DNA of 64,000 nt from Candidatus Nitrosoglobus terrae (lineage in GTDB: Bacteria > Pseudomonadota > Gammaproteobacteria > Nitrosococcales > Nitrosococcaceae), in assembly GCF_002356115.1 (NCBI RefSeq), contig NZ_AP014836.1, positions 1,923,091 to 1,987,090 on the forward strand, in the 5' to 3' direction. The position numbers were made by a program, and so were the translations under genes. Shown one piece after another: positions 45,820 to 55,861 of this stretch (the stretch's first letter is position 1; each line of letters opens with the position of its first letter). The notes beneath the pieces were generated by a model, which had not been told where the DNA came from, searched no databases, and saw only the letters and a list, made by a program, of their open reading frames with translations.

Positions 45820-48778
45820 AGGCGCTCAAGCCTGAGATCTCCCGCCCTTGAGCCAATTTGCGCAGCAATGGCATTAGATCTTCCATCAGCGCCAGTTCTT
45901 TTTGCGCGCGCGCTTTCCAGCCGAGATTTAGCGGGGTCATTAGTTCCCTGAGCGCCTCACCGTCGAAAATATAGCGACGTAGGATCTCATTTACAAAAGC
46001 TTGCAGCGCTTCAGAGGCTAGATCGTGCTTGCCAGCAATAGCGTTGAGTTCGCGGGTTTTTTTCTCCGCTTTGAAATGGTCATACCCAGTGCGGATTTGC
46101 TTTTCATCCAGTGCCCGCCCTAGGGGCAGGCCACGAATGTAGTCGGCGATATCTTCCCGTTCGTCAATGAACTTAGCATCGGATTGGATCAAGCCAATGA
46201 GCTGCTCGCGGTTCATCGTCATTTTATCCGGTGGTTGCTGAGTCATGCGGGCAATCAGCGCCATGATGTAGTCATAATCAATTAGCGCTGAAGCAAAAAG
46301 CACAAACTCGAAATCCAGATCCTGTACTTCAGGCGAGGGCTGATCGCGGCTCTGCTGTTCCTTAAGCCGTTTGGCTGTTTCCAGATACGCGCTTCTGAAG
46401 CCTTGTAACTGCTCAGGCGGTGCGATCTGATCAATTTGCATTTTTTGCTCTTCATTTAGATCCGTGTATTGATCTAGCTGAGTTTTGAGGCGCTGCACTT
46501 CTTTGAATAGGTTGATGAACTGGCTGCGGGCGGCATCGCCCTTGAGGTTAGCTACTTCTTCGGGCTTAGATTCTAAGTCTTGGGATTGCATGAAGTTGGT
46601 CAGCTGTTGGGTGGCTGCTTGTAAGTTGTCAATGACTTTGGGGGCTGGGTCTACTAGCCAGATTTCCCGCGGGTTGTCGGTTTTTTCGCCGGAGAACAGG
46701 GCAATGGCTTCTTCTACCAGTGTTTGCTGCTGGCGGAAATCCAGAATATTACCGTAGGGTTTACTATCGTTCAGTACCCGGTTGGTACGGGAAAACGCCT
46801 GAATCAGGCCATGGTACTTGAGGTTTTTATCCACATACAAGGTATTCAGGTACTTGGAATCAAAACCAGTGAGCAGCATATCCACCACAATAGTGATATC
46901 AATCTTCTGGGCGTGAGGTAGATCGGCATTGGGGTACTGCTGATCCTTGATGCGTTTTTGTACGTCTTGATAGTAAAGGTCAAACTCACCAATGCGGTGA
47001 TTAGTGCCAAAGTGAGCATTGTAATCGGCGATAATACGGATGAGGGCGACTTTTTTGCCTTCTGGATCTTGCTGATTGTCTGCTTTTTCTTGGGGTAGAT
47101 CTTCTTGAATCTGTTGTACGTCCTTGTTACCTTCAGCAGGCGGCGAGAATACGCAGGCAATGTTTAACGGCCGGAAAGTGTCATTTTTGGCCTGTTGTTG
47201 TGCTTGCAGGGTTTTGAAGGTTTCAAAATACTCAATGGCATCATTGATGCTAGCGGTCGCCAGTAAAGCGTTGAATTTGCGCTCGCTAGTGGCTGCATCG
47301 TGCTTAGTGAGAATGATTTCGATGACCTTGACCTTGGCTAGGGCTTCACCAGACTTGGGCAAATTCTTGCCTTCAGGCTTGAAATAGTCCACATGGAAGC
47401 GCAAAACGTTGCGATCTTCAATGGCGTGGGTGATGGTGTACTGGTGCAAGCAGCGCTGGAACAGGTCATTGGTGGTGCGGTAACTGGCTTGCTGACCCTC
47501 AATTTGTTGAACGCTGGCGTTTTGCGCAAAGATGGGCGTGCCAGTGAAACCGAATAGCTGAGCCTTGGGAAAAAACGCTTTGATAGCCTTATGATTCTCG
47601 CCGAATTGCGAACGGTGGCATTCATCAAAAATGAACACCATGCGTTGGTTGCGCAGAGGTTCTAGGCGTTCCTTGTAGTTGCGCTTCTTACTGGTGTCAT
47701 CTAACGCCAGCCCCAGCTTTTGAATAGTGGTGACAATCACTTTATCGGCGTAGTTATCGGAGAGCAGGCGGCGCACCAGTATTTCAGTGTGGGTATTCTC
47801 TTCGACACAGCCTTCCTGAAAGCGATTGAATTCCTCCCGGGTTTGGCGATCGAGGTCTTTGCGATCCACTACAAATAGACACTTATCGATGTCTGGATTG
47901 TCCTTGAGCAGGGTAGACGCCTTAAACGAGGTGAGTGTTTTACCGCTGCCAGTGGTGTGCCAGATGTAGCCATTACCACAGTTTTGATGGATGCAATCCA
48001 CGATAGCCTTGGCCGCATAGATTTGGTACGGTCGCATCATCAACAGCCTCTGCTCACTGGCCACCAACACCATGTAGCGGCTGATCACTTCACCCAGAAT
48101 ACATTTAGCAAGGCATTTTTCGGCAAAGCTATCTAGCTGCGTGATTTTTTTGTTATCCTCGCCGGCGAACTGGTAAACCGGTAGGAAGCGCTCATCTGTA
48201 TTAAAACTAAAGTGGCAAGCGTTGTTGTTAGCGAAATACCAAGTATCTGCGCGGTTGCTGACAATGAAGAGCTGGATGAAGCACAACAGCGTCTTGCTGT
48301 AACCATTGCCGGGGTCATTTTTGTAATCAACAATCTGCTGCATGGCTCGGCGCGGACTAACGGCCAGCGCTTTAAGCTCAATCTGCACCACGGGCACGCC
48401 GTTAATCAACAGCATTACGTCGTAACGGCGGTGGCTACTATCGGTGTTAATACGTAGCTGGTTAATAACTTCAAAGTGGTTTTTGCACCAATCTTTGATG
48501 TTGACCAGCGTGTAGTTCAGTGGGGTGCCATCATCCCGCTCAAAGCTATTGGTATTGCGTAATGTTTGCGCGGCGGTATAAACATTAGGAATGATAATGC
48601 TATCAAGTAAGCGCTGGAATTCGCTGCTGGTCAGGGTAACGCGGTTGAGGGCTTCAAATTTTTCGCGAAAATTCTTCTCTAGCGCAGTGCGGTCGTGGAT
48701 ATCTGGGCGGTGGGTATATTTAAGATCCCTGAGTTTGGCGATCAAATCCCGTTCGATCTGATTTTCTGTAATAGTCAT
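45809..48778 (-). CDS. hsdR: Type I restriction endonuclease HsdR
   Basis: A 989-residue translocase and nuclease subunit. The PD-(D/E)xK nuclease has Asp120, Glu134 and Lys136, with the same spacing as EcoR124I. The helicase motor has Walker A TTGSGKT (275-281), DECH in FIFDECHRSQFG, GFTGTPIF and motif VI-like GLIQAFSRTNRV. A C-terminal HsdM/S-binding region follows. All key residues are present, so it looks functional. It begins the hsdR-hsdS-yefM-yoeB-hsdM run, with 40 bases to ychF. Confidence 0.96.
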   Translation of the reverse strand: MTITENQIERDLIAKLRDLKYTHRPDIHDRTALEKNFREKFEALNRVTLTSSEFQRLLDSIIIPNVYTAAQTLRNTNSFERDDGTPLNYTLVNIKDWCKNHFEVINQLRINTDSSHRRYDVMLLINGVPVVQIELKALAVSPRRAMQQIVDYKNDPGNGYSKTLLCFIQLFIVSNRADTWYFANNNACHFSFNTDERFLPVYQFAGEDNKKITQLDSFAEKCLAKCILGEVISRYMVLVASEQRLLMMRPYQIYAAKAIVDCIHQNCGNGYIWHTTGSGKTLTSFKASTLLKDNPDIDKCLFVVDRKDLDRQTREEFNRFQEGCVEENTHTEILVRRLLSDNYADKVIVTTIQKLGLALDDTSKKRNYKERLEPLRNQRMVFIFDECHRSQFGENHKAIKAFFPKAQLFGFTGTPIFAQNASVQQIEGQQASYRTTNDLFQRCLHQYTITHAIEDRNVLRFHVDYFKPEGKNLPKSGEALAKVKVIEIILTKHDAATSERKFNALLATASINDAIEYFETFKTLQAQQQAKNDTFRPLNIACVFSPPAEGNKDVQQIQEDLPQEKADNQQDPEGKKVALIRIIADYNAHFGTNHRIGEFDLYYQDVQKRIKDQQYPNADLPHAQKIDITIVVDMLLTGFDSKYLNTLYVDKNLKYHGLIQAFSRTNRVLNDSKPYGNILDFRQQQTLVEEAIALFSGEKTDNPREIWLVDPAPKVIDNLQAATQQLTNFMQSQDLESKPEEVANLKGDAARSQFINLFKEVQRLKTQLDQYTDLNEEQKMQIDQIAPPEQLQGFRSAYLETAKRLKEQQSRDQPSPEVQDLDFEFVLFASALIDYDYIMALIARMTQQPPDKMTMNREQLIGLIQSDAKFIDEREDIADYIRGLPLGRALDEKQIRTGYDHFKAEKKTRELNAIAGKHDLASEALQAFVNEILRRYIFDGEALRELMTPLNLGWKARAQKELALMEDLMPLLRKLAQGREISGLSAYEP

Positions 48779-48818
48779 TACGTGAGGGCAAAAACAATAA
48801 AAATCCTATAGCCTTGCC

Positions 48819-49907
48819 TTAGACATTAAACCGAAAATGCACTACATCCCCATCCTGCACAAGGTAATCTTTGCCTTCAAGCCGCCATTTACCCGCCTCT
48901 TTAGCGCCTTGTTCCCCTTTACAGGCCATAAAATCTTCATAGGAAATCACTGCTGCACGAATAAAGCCTTTTTCAAAATCCGTATGGATAACCCCGGCAG
49001 CTTGGGGGGCCGTTGCTCCAATAGATACTGTCCAAGCACGCGCCTCTTTCGGGCCAGCAGTAAAAAAAGTCTGTAACCCAAGCAATTTATAGCCGGCACG
49101 GATAACTCGATTTAAACCAGGTTCTTCAATGCCAAGCTCGGCTAAAAACTCCGCTTTTTCTACTGCTTCTAGCATGGAAAGCTCTGCTTCAATAGCAGCA
49201 CAGACGGGAACCACTTCAGCACCCTCCTGTAAAGCAATCCCTTGAACCTCACTTAGCCAAGGGTTATCTTCAAAACCCCCTTCAGCCACATTAGCAATAT
49301 AAAGCGCCGGTTTAGCGGTGAGTAGATGTAATGGTTGCAAACTCTTTAATGCTTCTTTATCAAGATCTAAAGTACGAATTGCTTTACCCGTACTTAAGTA
49401 CTCCCGTACTTTTTCCAACAGATTTTTAAAGGTAAGGGCTTCTTTATCTGCTTTTGCTGCTTTAGTCGTGCGGGATAGGGCTTTTTCTATGGTTTCCAGA
49501 TCGGCAAGGGCAAGCTCGATATTAATGACCTCTATATCCCCTAAAGGGTCAACTTTCCCTGCTACATGGATGATGTTCGGATCTTCAAAACAGCGAACCA
49601 CTTGGGCAATCGCATCAGTTTCCCGAATATGAGCTAAAAACTGATTACCTAAGCCTTCTCCTTGAGAGGCTCCTGCTACTAAGCCCGCAATATCCACAAA
49701 GGTCATCGTAGTGGGAATGACCTGTTGAGGGTTCACAATAGTGGCAATTTTATCAAGCCTTGGATCAGGCATGGGCACGACCCCAACATTGGGATCAATG
49801 GTACAAAAAGGGTAGTTTTGGGCTTCGATTCCCGCTTGAGTCAGAGCATTGAATAAGGTGGATTTACCTACATTAGGCAAACCCACAATCCCACACTTAA
49901 ATCCCAT
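48819..49907 (-). CDS. ychF: Redox-regulated ATPase YchF
   Basis: A 362-residue Obg-family P-loop protein that prefers ATP. G1 is [15 protein letters not shown], followed by [14 protein letters not shown] and [21 protein letters not shown]-terminal TGS domain ends with [16 protein letters not shown]. It binds ribosomes in relatives. The pth-ychF pair is conserved, and in Pseudomonas a tRNA-Met follows; here an R-M locus is inserted between. Confidence 0.97.
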   Translation of the reverse strand: MGFKCGIVGLPNVGKSTLFNALTQAGIEAQNYPFCTIDPNVGVVPMPDPRLDKIATIVNPQQVIPTTMTFVDIAGLVAGASQGEGLGNQFLAHIRETDAIAQVVRCFEDPNIIHVAGKVDPLGDIEVINIELALADLETIEKALSRTTKAAKADKEALTFKNLLEKVREYLSTGKAIRTLDLDKEALKSLQPLHLLTAKPALYIANVAEGGFEDNPWLSEVQGIALQEGAEVVPVCAAIEAELSMLEAVEKAEFLAELGIEEPGLNRVIRAGYKLLGLQTFFTAGPKEARAWTVSIGATAPQAAGVIHTDFEKGFIRAAVISYEDFMACKGEQGAKEAGKWRLEGKDYLVQDGDVVHFRFNV

Positions 49908-49920
49908 AGATAATGATCTC

Positions 49921-50502
49921 CTAAACCGCGCTGTGCAGTCGATGCATGGCCTTTTCTACTTCTCCGGCGAGTACTTCAGGTAAAATTTTAATTCCGGCGG
50001 TGATAGCCACTTCAATCGCTAGCTGATCGGCTACTGAAGGGCGGCTTAACACATAACCCACCACATCCTGCCCATTTCCGGGATGGCCGATGCCTAAGCG
50101 TAAGCGCAAAAAATGTTTCAAGCCAAGACGGTTAATAATATCCCGCAAACCATTATGCCCTCCATGACCCCCCTCACGCTTAAGCCGAGCTACCCCAGAA
50201 GGTAAATCCAGATCATCATGAATAATACACAACTGCTGAGGAGGTATTTGATAGTAACTTAAAAGAGCAAGCACTGCCTGACCACTGTGATTCATAAAGG
50301 TTGTTGGCTTGAGTAGTAAAATATCATGCCCGCACCAACTCATACGGGCATAATCGCCAAAAAACTTTGCCTCTGGTTTAAAACGAGCGCCTAACTCTCT
50401 TGCTAAATTCTCTACCCACCAAAAACCGACATTATGACGGCTCTGCGCGTATTGTGAGCCTGGATTACCTAAACCAACTAGAAGCCAAATAGGGGTAGAC
50501 AC
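49921..50502 (-). CDS. pth: Peptidyl-tRNA hydrolase
   Basis: A 193-residue Pth, recycling peptidyl-tRNA dropped from ribosomes. [19 protein letters not shown] holds the catalytic His and Asn. [16 protein letters not shown] and [10 protein letters not shown] supply other site residues. [12 protein letters not shown] is present. It is between rplY (11 bases) and ychF (13 bases), a standard operon. Confidence 0.97.
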   Translation of the reverse strand: MSTPIWLLVGLGNPGSQYAQSRHNVGFWWVENLARELGARFKPEAKFFGDYARMSWCGHDILLLKPTTFMNHSGQAVLALLSYYQIPPQQLCIIHDDLDLPSGVARLKREGGHGGHNGLRDIINRLGLKHFLRLRLGIGHPGNGQDVVGYVLSRPSVADQLAIEVAITAGIKILPEVLAGEVEKAMHRLHSAV

Positions 50503-50513
50503 TTAAAAATAGG

Positions 50514-51131
50514 TTATCCAGCAGCCTCAGATTCATCCCCTTGAGCACTCTTAGGCTTATGAATAGCCACAACGGGTTGATTATGATCCTCGCCGAGTTT
50601 GAGCACCGGAATCTCAACGCCTGCTGGAAGTTTTAAATCAGATAAGTGTAGGGTTTCACCTATCTTCACGTTAGTTAGATCTACCTCAATATACTCAGGT
50701 AAATCTTTTGCAAAGCAGCTAACTTCAACATCATTTAATAAATGGGCAACGATACCTCCCTCCTGTTTTATGGCGAGAGCTACATCATGACCGATAAAAT
50801 GTAACGGCACCTTGATAGAGAGTTTCTGTACTGCGCTAACCCGCTGTAAATCTAAGTGAACTATTTTGTTAGGATTAATTGGCGATCGTTGCAGCGCCTT
50901 AAGTACAACTTTCTCATTTTTACCATTCACATGGATAGTTAAGATATGAGAATAAAAAGCCTCATGGCTTAAATGGCGAAATAGCAGATTATGATCAAAT
51001 ACCAGTGAAACAGCCTCTTCTCCAGCGCCATATAAAATAGCAGGTACTTTGCCAGCGCGACGTAGGCGGCGGCTCGCACCTTTACCCCGATCGCCGCGAA
51101 GATCAGCATGTAATTCAAATAGATTTTCCAT
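50514..51131 (-). CDS. rplY: 50S ribosomal protein L25/general stress protein Ctc
   Basis: A 205-residue protein of the long Ctc/TL5 type that binds 5S rRNA. The L25 domain has ADLRGDRGKGASRRLRRAGKV and PAILYGAGEEAVSL; a C-terminal beta domain follows (VEVDLTNVKIGETLHLSDL). AGGAGG lies upstream of the ATG. Sits between prs and pth. Confidence 0.96.
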   Translation of the reverse strand: MENLFELHADLRGDRGKGASRRLRRAGKVPAILYGAGEEAVSLVFDHNLLFRHLSHEAFYSHILTIHVNGKNEKVVLKALQRSPINPNKIVHLDLQRVSAVQKLSIKVPLHFIGHDVALAIKQEGGIVAHLLNDVEVSCFAKDLPEYIEVDLTNVKIGETLHLSDLKLPAGVEIPVLKLGEDHNQPVVAIHKPKSAQGDESEAAG

Positions 51132-51222
51132 CTCTTTTATCCTCCTGTGAGTAAGCTAAAAATATCGCCCGTTATGACCTTACCTTTGCGACCAAAGCAG
51201 GTAGGGCAACAATAGAAGTGTT

Positions 51223-52233
51223 TTATTCTACAAATAAGGAGCTTACCGACTCCCCAACACTAATTCGGTAAACGGTTTCCGCCAGAATTTCAGCAATGCT
51301 TAATTGTCGAATTTTATTGCAGGCTTGGGCTTCTTCTCGTAGTGGAATGGTATCAGTAACTACCAGTTCATCCAGCATAGATTTATCAATATTTTCTACA
51401 GCTGATCCAGAAAGAACCGGATGGGTACAATACGCTATTACTTTGGCAGCCCCATTTTGTTTAAGCGCGCGAGCAGCTGCGCACAAAGTACCGGCAGTAT
51501 CTACCAGATCATCCACCAGCAGACAAGTACGCCCCTTAACATCACCAATAATATGCATTACCTTCGCCTGATTAGGATAAGGTCGGCGCTTGTCGATAAT
51601 AGCTAAATCTACCTCCATTTGCTTGGCAAAAGCTCGAGCCCTGACTACTCCCCCCACATCGGGAGAAACAACAATTAGATTAGGATATTCATGCTTCCAA
51701 ATATCACCAAGAAGCACCGGCGAGGCATAAATATTATCTACGGGTAGATCAAAAAATCCTTGAATCTGATCGGCATGGAGATCCACGGTTAACACTCGAT
51801 CAGCACCCACAACAGTAATCATATTGGCCACTACTTTAGCGCTGATAGGGACACGGGCTGATCTAGGTCGGCGATCCTGGCGGGAATATCCAAAATAGGG
51901 AATTACCGTCGTGATTCTAGCCGCTGATGAACGTCGAACGGCATCTACCAAGATGAGGAGCTCCATTAAACTATCATTAGTAGGGGCGCAGGTAGGCTGA
52001 ACAATAAAAACATCTTTACCCCGTACATGCTCCATCAGCTCTACCATAATTTCTCCATCGCTGAAGCGACTCACTAGAGCTTTAGCTAAAGGAACGCTTA
52101 AATAAGCTGCAATATCTTTGGCAAGCTGAGGATTGGCATTACCGCTAAGGATAATCAGGCGAGAAGAAGATTCAGATAATCTATCGGAATCCCCTAAAGA
52201 ATAAGTACAAAATTTCCTTATCCGTGTAACCAC
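51223..52233 (-). CDS. prs: Ribose-phosphate pyrophosphokinase
   Basis: A 336-residue PRPP synthetase making PRPP from ribose 5-phosphate and ATP. Motifs: [39 protein letters not shown], and the PRPP site [14 protein letters not shown]. The GTG at 52233 is the only start I find before the fold and has GAGAG upstream. It adds about 20 residues to the family N-terminus. PRPP also feeds methanopterin synthesis. It lies just after tRNA-Gln. Confidence 0.96.
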   Translation of the reverse strand: MVTRIRKFCTYSLGDSDRLSESSSRLIILSGNANPQLAKDIAAYLSVPLAKALVSRFSDGEIMVELMEHVRGKDVFIVQPTCAPTNDSLMELLILVDAVRRSSAARITTVIPYFGYSRQDRRPRSARVPISAKVVANMITVVGADRVLTVDLHADQIQGFFDLPVDNIYASPVLLGDIWKHEYPNLIVVSPDVGGVVRARAFAKQMEVDLAIIDKRRPYPNQAKVMHIIGDVKGRTCLLVDDLVDTAGTLCAAARALKQNGAAKVIAYCTHPVLSGSAVENIDKSMLDELVVTDTIPLREEAQACNKIRQLSIAEILAETVYRISVGESVSSLFVE

Positions 52234-52281
52234 TATTACTCTCAGAAAAGAGAAAGAGATACTAACCTATTACGAAAGAAA

Positions 52282-52356
52282 TGGCTGGGGTGCCAGGATT
52301 CGAACCTGGGAATGCGGGGATCAAAACCCCGTGCCTTACCACTTGGCGACACCCCA
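52282..52356 (-). tRNA. tRNA-Gln (TTG)
   Basis: A 75-base cloverleaf: acceptor TGGGGTG with CACCCCA, anticodon stem CGGGG/CCCCG with loop TTTTGAT (anticodon TTG), T-arm with TTCGAAT, and encoded CCA. Its place between ispE and prs is conserved in gammaproteobacteria. Confidence 0.97.
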
Positions 52357-52380
52357 ATAACTCATCACTATAATGTTTTG

Positions 52381-53223
52381 CTAAAAATTTACTTCCTTAA
52401 GGTAAGGTAATAATGGGGATCTATTACAGCCTTTAGCAACAACACCCTGTAAATTAGAGGGTATTTGACCTAATACCTCTAAGGCTTGCTGTCTCTCATT
52501 AAATGCTGCAAATATACTACTGCCTGTACCCGTCATTCTAGCTGGAGAAAATTGCGATAACCAATCAATAGCCTCACTAATGATTGGGTATCGGCGGAAA
52601 ACTACCGGCTCAAGCATATTTCCTCCTTCACCTTCAAGGAAATTGCTTATTTTTATAGGCTTACGATCTCTTGTCAACTCAGGTGCCATAAATATTTCGC
52701 CAGTAGCTACTTGGATAGGCGGAGTAATCACTAAATACCACGGTTCTGTTAGCTCAAGCGGTTGTAACTGCTCACCCACACCTTCTGCCCAAGCCGCTTG
52801 GCCATAAATAAATACTGGCACATCAGCGCCTAGTTCCAATCCCAACTGAGCTAATTGTACTATAGATAACTTTACTGCCCATAAATAATTTAAAGCCATT
52901 AAGGTGGTCGCTGCATCAGAGCTTCCACCCCCAAGCCCCCCTCCCAACGGGAGACGTTTATAAACACGAATCTCTACCCCTTGCTTGCAATCAGTTTTCT
53001 GTTGCAAAAGCTTTGCAGCTCGATATATTAAATCTTTTTCTATCAACACGCCAGATAGCGGAGATAGGTGTACGATACGACCATCTGGACGAGGTATAAA
53101 TTCTAACCAATCGCAATAATTAATAAACTGAAAGGCTGTTTGAAGCAAATGATAACCATCCTTACGTCGACCCACAACATGAAGAAATAAGTTTAATTTA
53201 GCAGGGGCGGGCCAAGCGAACAT
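52381..53223 (-). CDS. ispE: 4-diphosphocytidyl-2-C-methyl-D-erythritol kinase
   Basis: A 280-residue GHMP kinase of the MEP isoprenoid pathway. Starts with AKLNLFLHVVGRRKDGYH; the phosphate loop is LPLGGGLGGGSSDAATTL near 95-112, and the third motif is ARMTGTGSSIFAAF. Downstream of lolB by 12 bases. Confidence 0.97.
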   Translation of the reverse strand: MFAWPAPAKLNLFLHVVGRRKDGYHLLQTAFQFINYCDWLEFIPRPDGRIVHLSPLSGVLIEKDLIYRAAKLLQQKTDCKQGVEIRVYKRLPLGGGLGGGSSDAATTLMALNYLWAVKLSIVQLAQLGLELGADVPVFIYGQAAWAEGVGEQLQPLELTEPWYLVITPPIQVATGEIFMAPELTRDRKPIKISNFLEGEGGNMLEPVVFRRYPIISEAIDWLSQFSPARMTGTGSSIFAAFNERQQALEVLGQIPSNLQGVVAKGCNRSPLLPYLKEVNF

Positions 53224-53235
53224 AAAATAGCTATG

Positions 53236-53859
53236 TTAATTTGATTTCCATCGATCAATGACGAGCCGCATCCTAACTTTTGGATTATCTAGAAAAACTT
53301 TACCTGGAAGATAATTGTCATGAATTAATTTATAATTTAAGTAACGAATTACCCACCCCCCTTGAGATAAGCGTTGCAAACGTCCCCAAGGATCTAAAAC
53401 TTGCTCCGTAATAGGTAACTCTGGTGTTGGTAATCCTAACAACCAATAGCGTAAACCCGTTACAGGGAGCGACCACCCTAGGCGAATCTCAAGCAGCTCT
53501 TCAGCCGAAGTAGCCGTTACTGGCTCCTCCCTAGGTAGCCGCATAGTCACTAATTCAGGAGCACCTTTTAGCTCTATAGTACCCTGTCCAAAAGGGAAGA
53601 ACCAAAAAATATCAAACTTATCCTCCTTTTGCTCCCAATGTACACTGCCTGTCCACGAATCTTGAGCAACATTAACCGCTAAACGCCCTTTTAACTCCCA
53701 GTTCTTGATTCTTTGCAAAGCAAGCTGACGCTCTTGCCATGCTAGCTTAGGATCTGAGGGCGGCTTAGGGGAGGGACGACCAAACTGGATACAACCAGCA
53801 ACCAATATAGTAATAAACGTGACTATAATTATTGAAAGCGGTTTTCTATATCTTTTCAT
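53236..53859 (-). CDS. lolB: Outer-membrane lipoprotein receptor LolB
   Basis: A 207-residue lipoprotein that inserts lipoproteins into the outer membrane after transfer from LolA. The lipobox is LVAGC. The mature part has IKNWELKGRLAVN, DSWTGSVHWEQKEDKF and the LolB-type WSLPVTGLRYWLLG. It overlaps the upstream TPR gene by four bases, the conserved TPR-lolB-ispE order. Confidence 0.95.
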   Translation of the reverse strand: MKRYRKPLSIIIVTFITILVAGCIQFGRPSPKPPSDPKLAWQERQLALQRIKNWELKGRLAVNVAQDSWTGSVHWEQKEDKFDIFWFFPFGQGTIELKGAPELVTMRLPREEPVTATSAEELLEIRLGWSLPVTGLRYWLLGLPTPELPITEQVLDPWGRLQRLSQGGWVIRYLNYKLIHDNYLPGKVFLDNPKVRMRLVIDRWKSN

Positions 53860-55607
53860 TTTTGAAAACGCTGCATAACTTCTAAGAGCACCTTATTATC
53901 TTTATTTTCTTTAAGAGAACGCTGCCATACTTTTCGAGCACCTGATTTATCGCCCTTTTGCCATAACGCTTCTCCTAAATGCGCTGCAATTTCAGGATCT
54001 TTATGAATTTTCATTGCTTTAAGCAGGTATTCCTCTGCTTGATCATAATTCCCTAAGCGATACTGCAGCCAACCCATACTATCTAAAATAAAAGCATTAT
54101 CAGGCTGTAATTTCATTGCTCTTGAAATATAGTCAAACGCCTCATCAAACCGATTAGTTCGCTCTGCTAAAATATAGCCCAGCGCATTAAGTGCTTCTAC
54201 ATTATTAGGGCTTATTTTGATGATTCGATGTAAATCTTGCTCGGCAACATCTACTCGTCCTAGCTTTTCAGCCACTATAGCGCGAGCATAGAGCAAATTA
54301 ATATCATTTATCCTATCTTTTAGAATTTGATCATAATAAGCCATCGCCTCTTTATAATTACCTGCATCAGCTAGCATTTCTCCTTCTACGAGCTGAAAAC
54401 GTACTGCTTGATCAGGAAAGCGCTCGCTAAGCGCCTGCAGATGTCGCCGCGCCTCTTGCATACGATTTAGCTGAGCTAGCAACACAGCTTGTTGGATCTG
54501 AGAGTCAACTGCTAATGAACCTTTAGTAATTGATGAGTACCAACTAATCGCTGCCTGAGGATGGCCCTGCAGCTCCGCTAAACGCCCTAGATAAAACCGA
54601 GCTTGATCCGCATTCTTATCTAGTTTAAGTAAACGCTGAAAATAATCTTCTGCTTCCTTATATTTCAATTGATCTGCAGCCAAAACCCCTTGAGTCATCA
54701 AAACATCTAGGTTTTCAGGATGTTTCTGCTCTAATTGTTTAAATAAAGATCGGGCTTTAGATATATGCTCAGTCTCTATCAGCATTTGCCCATAAGCTAA
54801 ACGTAAAGGAAAGGTTGCCTTTCCCTTATTTATCGCTGCTTTTAATGAAGCAAGAGCGGCCTCTTTTTTCCCCTGTTGCTGAAGTATACGGCTTCGCAAA
54901 ATAATTGGCTTATCTAACTCTGGGTACTGTGAGATAATCTGATTGACTGTTTGCAAAGCAACATCTGATTGATTTAAATGTGAGGCAAGAAAGGCATACC
55001 CATAGAGTGCATCTGGATCCTTAGCTTGAAAAGCTTTAAGGTTACCCATTAATACCAGCGCCATCCCCGGATTAGTACTTCTAGCCAGTAACCCAGCTAC
55101 CTTTAAAAAGACTTGATCTTTTGGTTCTGGGCTATGCACCACTAATTGCTCTAGGTAACTTTCAGCCTCCTCATATCTTTGCTGCCCTAAAAGCATAGAA
55201 ATTAAAACTTGTTGCGCATCCTCATTATCTGGATTAGTTTCCACCCATAATTGAGAGGATCGGGTAGCGTAATTTATATCTCGAGCAAAAAGAGCAATAC
55301 GGGTTGATCGTTCAGCAAGTCGCGGATCTCGAGTTCTCTCTGCTGCTGATAGATAACTTCTCATAGCATAACCAACCTGTCCTCTCTGACCTGCAACCTC
55401 AGCAGAGAGTAATTGGTAAAGTAGATCGGGGGTTAGCTCAACAGAGGGGTATTTTATCTCAGATACTACCGTTTTTTCTGGCTGTACTATAGAGGTGTTT
55501 TCTTCCGTTTTTACAGTAGCCCCTAAGCGGGTTCTTGATGTAGCGCAGCTTGCTAATAGTAAGAGCAATACCAGCCCAGCAGCTAATTGAAAAGGGGCCT
55601 GCTTCAT
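53856..55607 (-). CDS. TPR-repeat lipoprotein upstream of lolB
   Basis: A 583-residue protein with a lipoprotein signal (LLLLLLASCATS) and about a dozen tetratricopeptide repeats. Clear examples are NVEALNALGYILAERTNRFD and NAFILDSMGWLQYRLGNYDQ near 490-540. Equivalent TPR proteins occupy this position between hemA and lolB in Pseudomonas and relatives; the role is not well defined. Divergent from hemA across 254 bases. Confidence 0.88.
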   Translation of the reverse strand: MKQAPFQLAAGLVLLLLLASCATSRTRLGATVKTEENTSIVQPEKTVVSEIKYPSVELTPDLLYQLLSAEVAGQRGQVGYAMRSYLSAAERTRDPRLAERSTRIALFARDINYATRSSQLWVETNPDNEDAQQVLISMLLGQQRYEEAESYLEQLVVHSPEPKDQVFLKVAGLLARSTNPGMALVLMGNLKAFQAKDPDALYGYAFLASHLNQSDVALQTVNQIISQYPELDKPIILRSRILQQQGKKEAALASLKAAINKGKATFPLRLAYGQMLIETEHISKARSLFKQLEQKHPENLDVLMTQGVLAADQLKYKEAEDYFQRLLKLDKNADQARFYLGRLAELQGHPQAAISWYSSITKGSLAVDSQIQQAVLLAQLNRMQEARRHLQALSERFPDQAVRFQLVEGEMLADAGNYKEAMAYYDQILKDRINDINLLYARAIVAEKLGRVDVAEQDLHRIIKISPNNVEALNALGYILAERTNRFDEAFDYISRAMKLQPDNAFILDSMGWLQYRLGNYDQAEEYLLKAMKIHKDPEIAAHLGEALWQKGDKSGARKVWQRSLKENKDNKVLLEVMQRFQK

Positions 55608-55861
55608 CTATAATCTCCATTACTTCTAAAAACCATCCTTTAACAGGGGCAAATAATACGCTTTTTTTGGTAGTATACAGGATTAATCTATATAATATTT
55701 TTATATGTTTAAGCTTAAAGTTCTTATTTTAAGATATTATTAGATTAACTTAGAGATAAATCCCTAAAAACACATTTATCCACATCGATAGTTAAATCTT
55801 AAACGACAAAACTTATTCTTAGAATTAGCGTATTAGTTTAAAATAGTTTTTCTTTTTCTCT

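Noticed and set aside
46485-47387. Several plus-strand open frames inside hsdR
   Set aside because: They are antisense shadows of a continuous HsdR frame with complete motifs; none has domain character.
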